DNA of 64,000 nucleotides. It comes from CALRWV02 sp943371965 (GTDB taxonomy: Bacteria > Bacteroidota > JABWAT01). The position numbers were made by a program, and so were the translations under genes. Positions 1-7,350 of the stretch are shown piece after piece. Numbering within the stretch: the stretch's first letter is position 1; each line of letters begins with the position of its first letter. The notes under the pieces were generated by a model, which was not told the DNA's origin, did no database searches, and worked only from the letters and a program-made list of their open reading frames with translations. Location of the stretch: NCBI GenBank assembly GCA_943371965.1, contig CALRWV020000002.1, positions 526,316 to 590,315 of the forward strand. The letters are read 5' to 3'.

Positions 1-136
1 AAAGCAGTTTTAGAATTTCTTCGGTATGTCCACCACCGCCCAAGGTTCCATCGATATAAATCCCGTTGGGCTTGATATCCAGAAATTTGATAACATCATT
101 TAAAAGAACAGGATTATGGTAATCAGATCCGGCCAT
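1..136 (-). CDS. rsmH: 16S rRNA (cytosine1402-N4)-methyltransferase RsmH, N-terminal fragment
   Basis: Only the first 45 codons are in the window; the gene runs off the left edge. The ATG is at 134-136 on the minus strand. The visible N-terminus carries YHNPVLL (residues 6-12) and the SAM-binding signature DGTLGGGGH (29-37), both characteristic of RsmH, which N4-methylates C1402 of 16S rRNA in the ribosomal P site. It lies 90 bp downstream of mraZ on the same strand, the standard start of the dcw (division and cell wall) cluster, so ftsL/ftsI/mur genes would be expected beyond the left edge. Identity is secure from motif plus context; nothing can be said of the C-terminal part. Confidence 0.93.
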   Translation of the reverse strand, partial: MAGSDYHNPVLLNDVIKFLDIKPNGIYIDGTLGGGGHTEEILKLL

Positions 137-226
137 TTGTTTGTTAGCTTTCGGCTATTGGCTGTTGGCTATTAGCTTTCAGCAATTTATTCCTTTGCGA
201 CTTCGCGTCTTTGCGAGAAACGTTTT
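137..226. repeat. mraZ-rsmH spacer with low-complexity and 'CGCAAAGACGC' repeat
   Basis: The spacer holds a tract of near-tandem ggctattggctgttggctat-like units (about 148-183) and, at 190-222, a copy of a repeat that reads on the minus strand CGTTTCTCGCAAAGACGC followed by GAAGTCGCAAAGG. Related copies are at 22371-22400, 22471-22525 and, degenerate, 38045-38060 and 56050-56070. No gene is visible. Function unknown; the repeat separates two genes that are normally co-transcribed. Confidence 0.6.
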
Positions 227-691
227 TTACAGCCCGATAATTTTTCCTGCAACGGTTTCGTAATCAGCACCGGCTTTTTTCTGATAATCGCTGAAAGTTG
301 CTGGATTCCACAATTCGATTTTATCCATCAATCCCAAAATCAGGATTTCATTTTTGATACCTGCAAAATCAAGGTGACGCTGGGGAATGTTCAAACGGAA
401 CTGGTTATCGAGTTCGAGTTCATTCGCCCAGGAAAGAAAAGTTCTGATAAATGACCGATTATCGGGTGAGCCGATGTAACTGTAGTCAGAAAGCTTTTCT
501 TCGATGGTTTTCCAGGTTTTGTTGGGATAAAGCAGAAGGGCGCCATCCATGCCGCGGGTAATAATAAAAATTCGGTCGGTATCGAGATCGACATTTTTCC
601 GGAGTTTCAACGGAAGACTCATTCTTCCTTTGGCATCAAGTGCGTACCGAAACTCACCTTTAAAACTAAAATTTTGGAGGTTCTCTCCCAT
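227..691 (-). CDS. mraZ: Transcriptional regulator MraZ
   Basis: 154 aa, usual MraZ length. MraZ is a DNA-binding ring-forming protein with two SpoVT/AbrB-like beta-barrel repeats that binds TGGGN repeats in its own promoter and controls the dcw operon. The first repeat shows the conserved LDAKGRMSLP (residues 18-27); the second carries the equivalent LDNQFRLNIP (94-103), where the usual glycine-arginine pair is partly replaced (F98-R99). The ATG at 689-691 is the only plausible start; the N-terminus has about ten residues before the usual start of the fold. Located directly upstream of rsmH. The upstream region carries TGGGN repeats with 10-bp period, the last overlapping the start codon, consistent with autoregulation. 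Confidence 0.95.
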   Translation of the reverse strand: MGENLQNFSFKGEFRYALDAKGRMSLPLKLRKNVDLDTDRIFIITRGMDGALLLYPNKTWKTIEEKLSDYSYIGSPDNRSFIRTFLSWANELELDNQFRLNIPQRHLDFAGIKNEILILGLMDKIELWNPATFSDYQKKAGADYETVAGKIIGL

Positions 692-710
692 AATTTCCCA
701 CTTTTACCCA
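686..710 (-). promoter_or_regulatory. MraZ box: three TGGGN repeats at 10-bp period
   Basis: On the minus strand TGGGT begins at 710, TGGGA at 700 and TGGGA at 690, exactly one helical turn apart; the third uses the TG of the mraZ start codon. This is the known architecture of MraZ operators (TGGGN separated by 5 nt). Two further TGGGA units with the same 10-bp spacing occur in the opposite orientation at 763-767 and 773-777. Binding here would occlude both promoter-proximal DNA and the start codon region. Confidence 0.75.
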
Positions 711-1083
711 CTAAATGCTAAAATCTCATTAAATGCCATCAAAGTCAAGGAAAATCAGGGTTTGGGAAGGGGTGGGAATGTGAACATTTTTCTTATTGTC
801 GGGATTTGGAGTTACTTGTTTTTTGACTCTGATGGACGCTGAGTTTTAGGATGGATTGGGGGATAACTAAGTTTTAGTGATTATTTAAATTCTTTAAAGC
901 AGTTCAATTAATTCAATTTGAGATTAATGTATTTATCAATTTCTGCATTTTTTCCTGCTTTTACTTAATTAGCGTAAAAATGAACTACCTTTACTCCACA
1001 AAAAAGTGGAGCCCAGCAACCACTCAAAAAACGGGGCGTTACCGAAAAGCCAAATGAGTAGGAAAAGTTGGGGGAAGCTAAAA
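692..1083. other. Gene-free region between mraZ and the 1084 gene
   Basis: About 390 bp without a supportable gene. The left part holds the mraZ regulatory region. The right part could be a structured 5' leader: a CTCCAC/GTGGAG hairpin (about 995-1013) is followed by GCCCAGCAACC and a purine-rich stretch ending 6 nt before the ATG at 1084. An in-frame extension from 1006 would add 26 residues rich in K/S without domain similarity, so the stretch is more likely untranslated. Confidence 0.4.
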
Positions 1084-1353
1084 ATGGTAACTGTAATTTT
1101 AACGCACGAAGTAAAAGATTTTTCAGAATGGAAAAAAGGATTTGATGCCGGAGAATCCTTCCGTGCACAAAATGGAGTAAAAACGGTTGCGGTTTATCAT
1201 TCAGTTGATAATGCAAATCTGGTAACTGCAATTACTGAATTTCCAAGTGCAGAAGCGGTAAAGGGATTTATGTCAAATCCAAACCTGAAATCGGATATGG
1301 AAAAAGCCGGTGTTGTCGGTGCGCCGGAAGTTAAGATTTTGAGCAAAATCTAA
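1084..1353 (+). CDS. Small antibiotic-biosynthesis-monooxygenase-like (dimeric alpha/beta barrel) protein
   Basis: 89 aa from the ATG at 1084, chosen over an in-frame ATG at 1006 because homologous small dimeric alpha/beta-barrel proteins begin right at the first beta strand (MVTVILTHEV) and a purine-rich GGGGGAAG lies just upstream. The pattern beta strand - FSEWKKGFD helix - VYHSVDNANLVTAITEF strand pair - SAEAVKGFM helix - VKIL strand fits the ferredoxin-like ABM/DUF1330-type fold. Many such proteins are cofactor-free or heme-binding monooxygenase-like, but no catalytic residues can be assigned, so function is open. It stands alone on the plus strand with its own terminator downstream, facing the SRAP gene. 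Confidence 0.7.
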   Translation: MVTVILTHEVKDFSEWKKGFDAGESFRAQNGVKTVAVYHSVDNANLVTAITEFPSAEAVKGFMSNPNLKSDMEKAGVVGAPEVKILSKI

Positions 1354-1357
1354 ATTC

Positions 1358-1402
1358 AAAAAAAGTGGTGAGATGTCTCAATAATCCGCCACTTTTTTAT
1401 TT
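1358..1402 (+). terminator. Probable rho-independent terminator
   Basis: Begins 5 bp after the stop of the 1084 gene. AAAAAAGTGG pairs with CCACTTTTTT (stem about 10 bp) around a 20-nt loop that itself contains a GAGA/TCTC mini-stem, followed by a T-rich run. Because the stem ends in A and T tracts it could work on both strands. Confidence 0.6.
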
Positions 1403-1476
1403 TTCGCAAAGAACTATTCAATCATTGCTTTCATTTTTCATATTCTTCAGCGTTTTTCAGCGTCTAAAAAAGTATC

Positions 1477-2121
1477 TCAATCAAACATCGAAATCTGATC
1501 ATCCATTTTTTCTGTTTTTAATTTCGAACCCGGAATCATTTTCAGCATCGATTTCAGAGAATCAATTTCAGTACTTCCCAACCAAAACTGTTCTTCTTTT
1601 TCAGTTAAAATAAACGGCATTCTGTGATGCAGTGATTTTATTTCATCTGCGGCATAAGTGGTAATGATGCCGAATTTATTTTCAGGTTTTCCCGATTTCT
1701 GATTTGTTTCTGTAGCCCACAATCCTGCCATAACAAACGGGAAACCCGAATTCAAACTGATCCGGAATTTTTCCTTTTTCTGCTTGTTGATATTTTTCCA
1801 CTCGTAATATCCATCAGCAATGACCAAGCACCGCTGTGAGTTTTCAATGTACTTTTTCCAGTACCCGTTTTCTTCAATGGTCTGTGCATCAACATTGATG
1901 ATCAGGCCTTTGAATTTATTTTTTTCCGATCGCTGTTCCGAAAATCCCCAAATCATTTTTTTGATTTTCGGCTCTCCGTTTTCTTCAACAACAACAAACG
2001 TTTCCTGAGAAGGAATTACTTCTTTCTGTTTGGTTTCAAGATCGGTTTTCTGGCGTCTGTAATCCAGGTAATCCTGATAACTCTGGAAATCTTCAAACTT
2101 GATATCGTATCGTCCGCACAT
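1477..2121 (-). CDS. SRAP domain protein (YedK/HMCES family)
   Basis: 214 aa. SRAP proteins crosslink through Cys2 to abasic sites in single-stranded DNA and shield them during replication. Seen here: MCGRY start with Cys2 exposed after Met removal, DGYYEW (residues 103-108, catalytic Glu107) and HHRMP (165-169, His165). The usual asparagine motif N-A-R-x-E-T is altered to NVDAQT (76-81): the Asn is kept but the Arg and Glu are replaced by Asp and Gln, which is unusual and could change handling of the abasic-site aldehyde or reversal chemistry. Faces the plus-strand 1084 gene. No SOS box was recognised. Family assignment is firm; activity is inferred. Confidence 0.92.
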   Translation of the reverse strand: MCGRYDIKFEDFQSYQDYLDYRRQKTDLETKQKEVIPSQETFVVVEENGEPKIKKMIWGFSEQRSEKNKFKGLIINVDAQTIEENGYWKKYIENSQRCLVIADGYYEWKNINKQKKEKFRISLNSGFPFVMAGLWATETNQKSGKPENKFGIITTYAADEIKSLHHRMPFILTEKEEQFWLGSTEIDSLKSMLKMIPGSKLKTEKMDDQISMFD

Positions 2122-2222
2122 GGGTTTAGGTTTTTGGGTTGTTAGGTTATTGGTTTTTAAAATGCTGGATGTTGGGTGTTTCAGCCAGAGGCTGATTCGC
2201 CTTTGGCGCAGAATTGAATCAA

Positions 2223-2300
2223 TGTCACACTGAGGTTCTCGAAGTGTGAATCGATTTTAAAAAATGCTTCGATCCGTCAGCCGACGGACTCAGTATGACA
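2223..2300. repeat. TGTCA...TGACA inverted repeat (dispersed family A)
   Basis: Starts TGTCACACTGAGGTTCTCGA and ends GACTCAGTATGACA: an imperfect palindrome with internal GAAG/CTTC arms. Same family as 16898-16999, 17983-18051, 35258-35362 and 41521-41612. Lies between the convergent-free spacer of the SRAP and TPR genes; downstream of it are the low-complexity direct repeats ttcctgttccgg (about 2313-2360). Confidence 0.65.
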
Positions 2301-2362
2301 ATTAGAATTGAGTTCCTTGTTCCTTTTTCCCTGTTCCGGACTCCTGGTTCCGGTCTCCGGTT

Positions 2363-3505
2363 TTATTCCCTTCCCAATGCTTTTTTTGCATTCTTATGGC
2401 TATCTGAATAATCCTTCAAAGTCAGCACTTTTTCATACCGTTTTACCGCTTCCTTTTCATCACCCAGCTTTCTGAGCATATCTGCGCTTCTTAATGTACA
2501 GTAGACCACATAGTGATCTGTTTCCCTTTCAATTTCTTCATCTACCGGTTGCAAGGCTTCTTCATAAAATGAAAACGCCAAATCATATTTTCCCTGCTGC
2601 TGTGCAATGATGCCACGGTAATATGCTATATATCTTGTTTGGTGTGAATAATATAGCGGATCGCCACGACTTATTCGCTGTTCTATGGTGGCAAAACTTG
2701 AGTCTGCGTCCCAATATTTTCCTATCCGATATGCCATGACTCCACGGCGAAAAAGGAAACGTGCATTTCGTGGATATTTGTCTGATAATTCACTGAACAG
2801 CGACCACGCTTTCATGTAATCTTTTTCATAGACATCATAAATAATTCCCAAATAGTATTTCGATTCTGTCTTTGCAAAGAGTCCGGAATCTGCTACCGAC
2901 TGCAGCAATTTGAGACCTTTTTCTTTATCTCCTTTCGGATAAAACCACATCAGGGGTTTAACAAATGGATAATCTTTGGGTATTACATCTGCAAAATAAT
3001 AAAAAATTCCTGCACCAAATTTTGCATCAATATTTTCATATTTTCCTTCAAGTGCTTCTTCTATACCATCCATGGCTTTTAGTCCATAACGGGTTGTCTG
3101 AAAATATTTTTCACGGTTTGCAAATGCCCTCGCCTTAAAACCAATTGCTCCGCTTTTATAAAATCTTGCAACAACACCCAGTGAATCATTCTTCTCCATT
3201 TTACCGCAAATCTCAATAACATTATCCATCTTTTTCTGGAATTCCTCATCGAGATACGGATTCCAGATATCTACCAGAATCTGTGTCCATAAAATCATTC
3301 CATCTATGAAAGGACCTTCAGGACGTTCGGGATGTTTTTTCATATAATTGGCAATCATTTTCTCCGCTTTAATAAATTCCATGTTGTACATGACATTAAT
3401 TACGGAATCGATATATTCTTTCTCCGGTGGAATCCAAAACTTGTTTTGTGATTGAACCTGAACACTTGTAAAAATTGAAATAATTGCTGTTAGTATTAAT
3501 TTCAT
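2363..3505 (-). CDS. Secreted/periplasmic tetratricopeptide-repeat protein
   Basis: 380 aa. Residues 1-19 form a signal peptide (MKLILTAIISIFTSVQVQS, then Q). The remainder is alpha-helical with TPR-like helix pairs, clearest at about 225-345 (for example KYYLGIIYDVYEKDYMKAW, RFLFRRGVMAYRIGKYWDAD and IIAQQQGKYDLAFSFYEEAL) and a last repeat near 350-375. TPRs act as protein-interaction scaffolds; no enzymatic domain is visible. Not clearly in an operon: 158 bp separate it from the CBS gene upstream. Specific role unknown. Confidence 0.8.
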   Translation of the reverse strand: MKLILTAIISIFTSVQVQSQNKFWIPPEKEYIDSVINVMYNMEFIKAEKMIANYMKKHPERPEGPFIDGMILWTQILVDIWNPYLDEEFQKKMDNVIEICGKMEKNDSLGVVARFYKSGAIGFKARAFANREKYFQTTRYGLKAMDGIEEALEGKYENIDAKFGAGIFYYFADVIPKDYPFVKPLMWFYPKGDKEKGLKLLQSVADSGLFAKTESKYYLGIIYDVYEKDYMKAWSLFSELSDKYPRNARFLFRRGVMAYRIGKYWDADSSFATIEQRISRGDPLYYSHQTRYIAYYRGIIAQQQGKYDLAFSFYEEALQPVDEEIERETDHYVVYCTLRSADMLRKLGDEKEAVKRYEKVLTLKDYSDSHKNAKKALGRE

Positions 3506-3663
3506 TAAACGGATCTTTTATTTTGAATACATGTTATTTGGGGAATTGACTTCATTGAACCGAATATTTGTTTGATAAGAAGAAATTGTTTGAATTTATT
3601 GAGTAAAGATGGATAACAGAAGGGATTGTTTCAATAGAAGAAGAAAAGGTAGAACTGGAAAAA

Positions 3664-4368
3664 TCAGGATTCCAGATATTTCAGCAGTTCCTGGGCGCGT
3701 TCCTGAATTTCGTTGCTCCAATCAACGTCATGATCAGTTGCCAGTTTTGCATTATATCCGGCACGTTCAAGAATATTAACCATTTTTGATCCCTCAAGAA
3801 CATTCAACCTGAGGGTTATTTTCTGACGGTGAGATTCGCTGTTTTCTGGCATCATCATAAGCGAAGAAACTCTGGCCTGATTTTCTTCAATTGTTTTAAT
3901 CAACTCAGAAAGGGAATAATTGTAAGGTGCAAATTCAACTTCAATCAAACTTCCGCTTTCATTAAGAGTAAGCAGTTCAGCAATAATTTTGTTGATTTCG
4001 CGCAAAAGAATGCAGCCAATGTATTTATTTTTTTCATCCACTACCGGAAGCAGGTCTGCGTTATTGTCTGAAAAAGCTTTTACTACTTCATAAACGTGGG
4101 AAATATGAAGAATTCCCTTAATCGCACTTTTTTGAATATCTGCAACTGTTGGTTCAGAGGATACGGTTTTGGTTTTCCGCTTTTTGGTTTTACCGAAATA
4201 AAGTGCTGAAATGATATCGTTAAGGGTTACCAGCCCTTTGTAAATATTTTTCTCAACAACCGGCAGGGCATTTAAATGATTCTCAAGCATTAACTTAAGG
4301 GAAGCATCCAAATTGCTGTCTGGTTTCAAAACCGGTATGTCAACATTTACGATTTGGTAGACTTGCAT
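3664..4368 (-). CDS. CBS-domain protein with C-terminal ACT-like region
   Basis: 234 aa, soluble. A CBS pair occupies about residues 1-60 (ending GLVTLNDIISALYFG) and 72-130 (HISHVYEVVKAF ... YIGCILLREI), separated by a basic linker KTKKRKTKT (60-68). CBS pairs bind adenine nucleotides and act as sensors. The last 100 residues (IEVEFAPYNYSLSELIKTIE ... ITLRLNVLEG) have the alternation of strand and helix seen in ACT-like domains. Stand-alone CBS proteins of this layout are common in Bacteroidota; the output is unknown. It sits alone between the TPR and patatin genes on the same strand. Confidence 0.8.
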   Translation of the reverse strand: MQVYQIVNVDIPVLKPDSNLDASLKLMLENHLNALPVVEKNIYKGLVTLNDIISALYFGKTKKRKTKTVSSEPTVADIQKSAIKGILHISHVYEVVKAFSDNNADLLPVVDEKNKYIGCILLREINKIIAELLTLNESGSLIEVEFAPYNYSLSELIKTIEENQARVSSLMMMPENSESHRQKITLRLNVLEGSKMVNILERAGYNAKLATDHDVDWSNEIQERAQELLKYLES

Positions 4369-4518
4369 AATTTATTTTATTTATTCGAATATACTAAATT
4401 TCTTTGCCTGGTGCTGTTAACAACATAACTTTTCAATTTTTAATTCATTTTATAAAAAGAATCTTTGAATCAAAAAGTTCTCTTTTCCAATTGTTTTTTC
4501 CTTTATCCTTAGTTTCAA

Positions 4519-7191
4519 TCACATAAATGGATTGCCCAAACTAATGTAGAATGTCATCGGACCCCAACCAATTTGAGGGTTTGCAGGATCTGCTGAAATT
4601 TCAAAATATCTCCCAGTTGAAAAACTGAGCGGACCAAGTGGAGTATCCAATGTGATGCCGCCTCCCAAACCATGCACCATATCGCCAATTTTAATGGTTT
4701 TCTGTTCATCCCATACATTTCCCAAATCATACCTTGCATTCAGAATGACTTCAAAAATAAAAATGGTTGGAGTGTGCCAATTCAACTCCAAATGAGACGC
4801 AAGTAACTGTTTCCCCCGTAGATCATTTGTTCTGAATCCGTAAAACGACCTGGCTCCACCCAAATAAAATGCTTCTGAATTCGGCATTGCCAAATCTGAA
4901 CTTCCAAATTCAAATTTTGGTGTGATGGTAACCAATGGCAAGAAAGGCAGAGTTGTTTCCAGCCCTATATAAAGTTTGTTATAGGTAATTTCTGAACCCA
5001 ATGCTTCTGTAGAGTTTTCATAGAAAAATTGGATAAAGCTTCCTGTTTGGGGAATAATCACATGATCCCTTGTGTCAAAAATGGATTCGAGTTTCAGATT
5101 GGTGAGATTGTTTTTCTCTGCTGAAAATAATCCTGCATCTGTTCCTGAAAACCCGCGGAGTTCTGTCAGACTTGCCTGTTTTCTTGTGAGTCCGATTGAA
5201 ATTTCTCCGAACTTGGCATATTGCCTTCCAAACGCAAACGAAGCTGCAATATTCTGCTTATTGACTTCACCGATTTCTGTCCTGCTTTCCTGTTGTGTTG
5301 TACCTGATGTCAGATTTTTTGAAAGCGTATATTTATTAAATGTGATATTTAGGCTTTCATAGTATATGGTAGATTGAAAAGTAAAAAAAGATTGAAGTAT
5401 ACGGTCTGCGCGGTATTCTATTTTTGTTGTTAAGTTTCTGTCTCCGCCAAACGCTGATATACCAAGTTTTGCTCCGTTTCCAAAAAGGTTTTCATTTCTG
5501 AGGTCAACAAAAAATTGGGCATGATAGGTTTCGGTTGCATTGAAACCTGCGCGTAAAAACAAAGGAGATTTTTCATTTACTTCAACCAACAATGAGTTTC
5601 CATTTCGGGTTTTCTTTTTATCAATGCTGACCTGATTGAACAGATTTGTTGTAACCAGATTTTCCATAGCAATATCCAACCTGTTGTTGCTGAAAACCTG
5701 ATTCTCGGTTGCAGGAATTTCCCTGATAATCGTAATATCCTTTGATTTATCGTTTCCGTTGATAGCAACCGATTTAATTAATCCTTCGTCAATATATGCC
5801 TTCAAATTACCTGTTTTTTCATTGTATTGGAAGGAGTCAATCTCAGCAAACAAAAATCCTTTTTCCCTGTATTGTTTGATAATATTTCTGAATTTTTTCA
5901 AACCGGAATTGTATTGATATGGCTTTCCCAGTATTTCATAAAAACCTGTTCGGAAAAAGTTTTCCGAAAGCAGATTCACACCATAAAAAGAGATTGATTT
6001 GATTACAGGAAATTCTTTAACTATCAAAAATGACAGGGAATCATCTGAAGTCATTTCATATTTTTGAATCATTCCCGTTTTGTTCAGCTTTCTGATCAGA
6101 CTGTTGGAATTTTCAGGAAGCTTTATTGCTGAAAGTAATGTTATTATTTCCTGATTGTTTCCACTGTAAATTATTTTGTCTATTTCTTTACCGTGACGGC
6201 GAGAATAATAATCGATCAAGGTATCAAGATAGTTGATCTGTTTTTTTGTTTGGGTGTATCCGTTTTCAATCAGAGTATCCAGATTTGAAAAATCAAACCC
6301 GTTCAAATTATCAACAGTAACATCAATTGTTATATCCGATTGACGAAGTTGAATCTGGTTTGCCAAACGCATCATAATTGAAAGCACCTGATCGGCAGTT
6401 TGCCACGGTGCATTCACTTCAGAAAGAGGTTGCAGCTTTCCGGTGGAATTTACAGCAACTACAATATCACATCCTTCCTGTTTGGCAACATCAACCGGAA
6501 TGTTGCTGAGAACACCTCCATCCACCAATCTCATGTCATCCATCTCATACGGTGCAAACAGTAACGGTATAGACATACTTGCTCTCATCGCCTGTACGAG
6601 ACTTCCTTTGTTGAAAATTATTCTCCTTCCATCGGCTAAATTAACAGCAATGCTTCGAAATGGAATTTTCAATTCGTTAAATGTTGAATCGGGATAATAT
6701 AAGCCCTGGAAGACAAGCGAGTTGATTGCTGTTGTTAATCTTTGTCCGTTTGAAACAGCATTCGGAATTTTCGGTTTCCACTTTTCCAGTTCAAGGGTAA
6801 TCAGAGTTTTATCTTCAAGATTTTTTTGATCAAGGAAAATATTTTCCCTGCTGAATCCACCATTTAAATTTAATAGAGAATTCCAATCGAGTGTTACAGC
6901 CAAGTTTTCCAGTTCAGCAGCAGTGTACCCTGTACTGTACAATCCGCCGATAATACTACCCATTGAAGTTCCGACAATTAAATTTATTGGAATTTGATGT
7001 TCTTCCAATGCTTTTAGAACTCCAATTTGAGCCACACCTCTTGCACCACCTCCACTTAATGCCAAACCTATTTTCGGGGAAATGGGTTCATCAATATCAA
7101 ATGGAGATAATCCATCTTTTTTAACACGTGTTTGTGAATAACTTGTGGAAAAAATCAGGATAGTAATAATGGAAAGGAGTGTTTTCTGCAT
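4519..7191 (-). CDS. Patatin-like phospholipase with POTRA and Omp85/BamA-type barrel
   Basis: 890 aa from the ATG at 7191; an in-frame ATG at 7266 would put 25 polar residues before the signal peptide (1-19, ending SYSQ), so the inner start is preferred. Residues 40-270 are a patatin domain: oxyanion loop GGGARG (47-52), nucleophile elbow GTSMG with Ser76, and the catalytic Asp in VDGG near 218. A POTRA-like stretch follows (about 400-480), then a C-terminal surface-antigen beta-barrel (about 560-890) with alternating strands to the final residues. This matches the autotransporter-like PlpD/patatin-Omp85 architecture: a lipase domain exported through or anchored by its own outer-membrane barrel. 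Transcribed divergently from the BatA-like gene across a spacer with DnaA boxes. Confidence 0.92.
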   Translation of the reverse strand: MQKTLLSIITILIFSTSYSQTRVKKDGLSPFDIDEPISPKIGLALSGGGARGVAQIGVLKALEEHQIPINLIVGTSMGSIIGGLYSTGYTAAELENLAVTLDWNSLLNLNGGFSRENIFLDQKNLEDKTLITLELEKWKPKIPNAVSNGQRLTTAINSLVFQGLYYPDSTFNELKIPFRSIAVNLADGRRIIFNKGSLVQAMRASMSIPLLFAPYEMDDMRLVDGGVLSNIPVDVAKQEGCDIVVAVNSTGKLQPLSEVNAPWQTADQVLSIMMRLANQIQLRQSDITIDVTVDNLNGFDFSNLDTLIENGYTQTKKQINYLDTLIDYYSRRHGKEIDKIIYSGNNQEIITLLSAIKLPENSNSLIRKLNKTGMIQKYEMTSDDSLSFLIVKEFPVIKSISFYGVNLLSENFFRTGFYEILGKPYQYNSGLKKFRNIIKQYREKGFLFAEIDSFQYNEKTGNLKAYIDEGLIKSVAINGNDKSKDITIIREIPATENQVFSNNRLDIAMENLVTTNLFNQVSIDKKKTRNGNSLLVEVNEKSPLFLRAGFNATETYHAQFFVDLRNENLFGNGAKLGISAFGGDRNLTTKIEYRADRILQSFFTFQSTIYYESLNITFNKYTLSKNLTSGTTQQESRTEIGEVNKQNIAASFAFGRQYAKFGEISIGLTRKQASLTELRGFSGTDAGLFSAEKNNLTNLKLESIFDTRDHVIIPQTGSFIQFFYENSTEALGSEITYNKLYIGLETTLPFLPLVTITPKFEFGSSDLAMPNSEAFYLGGARSFYGFRTNDLRGKQLLASHLELNWHTPTIFIFEVILNARYDLGNVWDEQKTIKIGDMVHGLGGGITLDTPLGPLSFSTGRYFEISADPANPQIGWGPMTFYISLGNPFM

Positions 7192-7299
7192 CAAAATCAG
7201 CGAATTCAAAATTATTTTGGTGTCTCTTGTCCTTTTAAAATTAATCGTTTGCCCAGTTAAACACAATCATTCACACTGTTATCCACATATTTGTCCACA
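7133..7299. promoter_or_regulatory. Cluster of DnaA-box-like 9-mers between patatin and BatA-like genes
   Basis: On the plus strand TTATCCACA (7279-7287, perfect) and TTGTCCACA (7291-7299, one mismatch) lie 12 bp apart. On the minus strand TTATTCACA (7133-7141) and TTTTCCACA (7144-7152) lie inside the 5' end of the patatin gene. The pair at 7279-7299 sits directly upstream of the promoter at 7301. DnaA could regulate the divergent genes or be titrated here; this is inference. Confidence 0.5.
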
Positions 7300-7300
7300 T

Positions 7301-7332
7301 TTTGTTACTTATTCCATTTCCAACTAACTTTG
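7301..7332 (+). promoter_or_regulatory. Bacteroidota-type promoter for the BatA-like gene
   Basis: TTTG at 7301-7304 and TAACTTTG at 7325-7332 with 20 nt between match the -33/-7 consensus TTTG / TAnnTTTG of the primary sigma factor in Bacteroidota. Transcription would start about 7338, leaving a very short leader before the ATG at 7351. Confidence 0.55.
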
Positions 7333-7350
7333 AGATTTTAAGAAAGCAGA

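Noticed and set aside
1003..1080. SAM riboswitch suggested by GCCCAGCAACC
   Set aside because: Only this one motif resembles the S-box; the P1 closing stem and the AGAG/GGUGC elements are absent, and the downstream gene is unrelated to methionine.
1006..1083. N-terminal extension of the ABM-like protein
   Set aside because: 26 extra residues have no similarity to the fold and overlap a likely leader hairpin; the ATG at 1084 has a better upstream purine tract.
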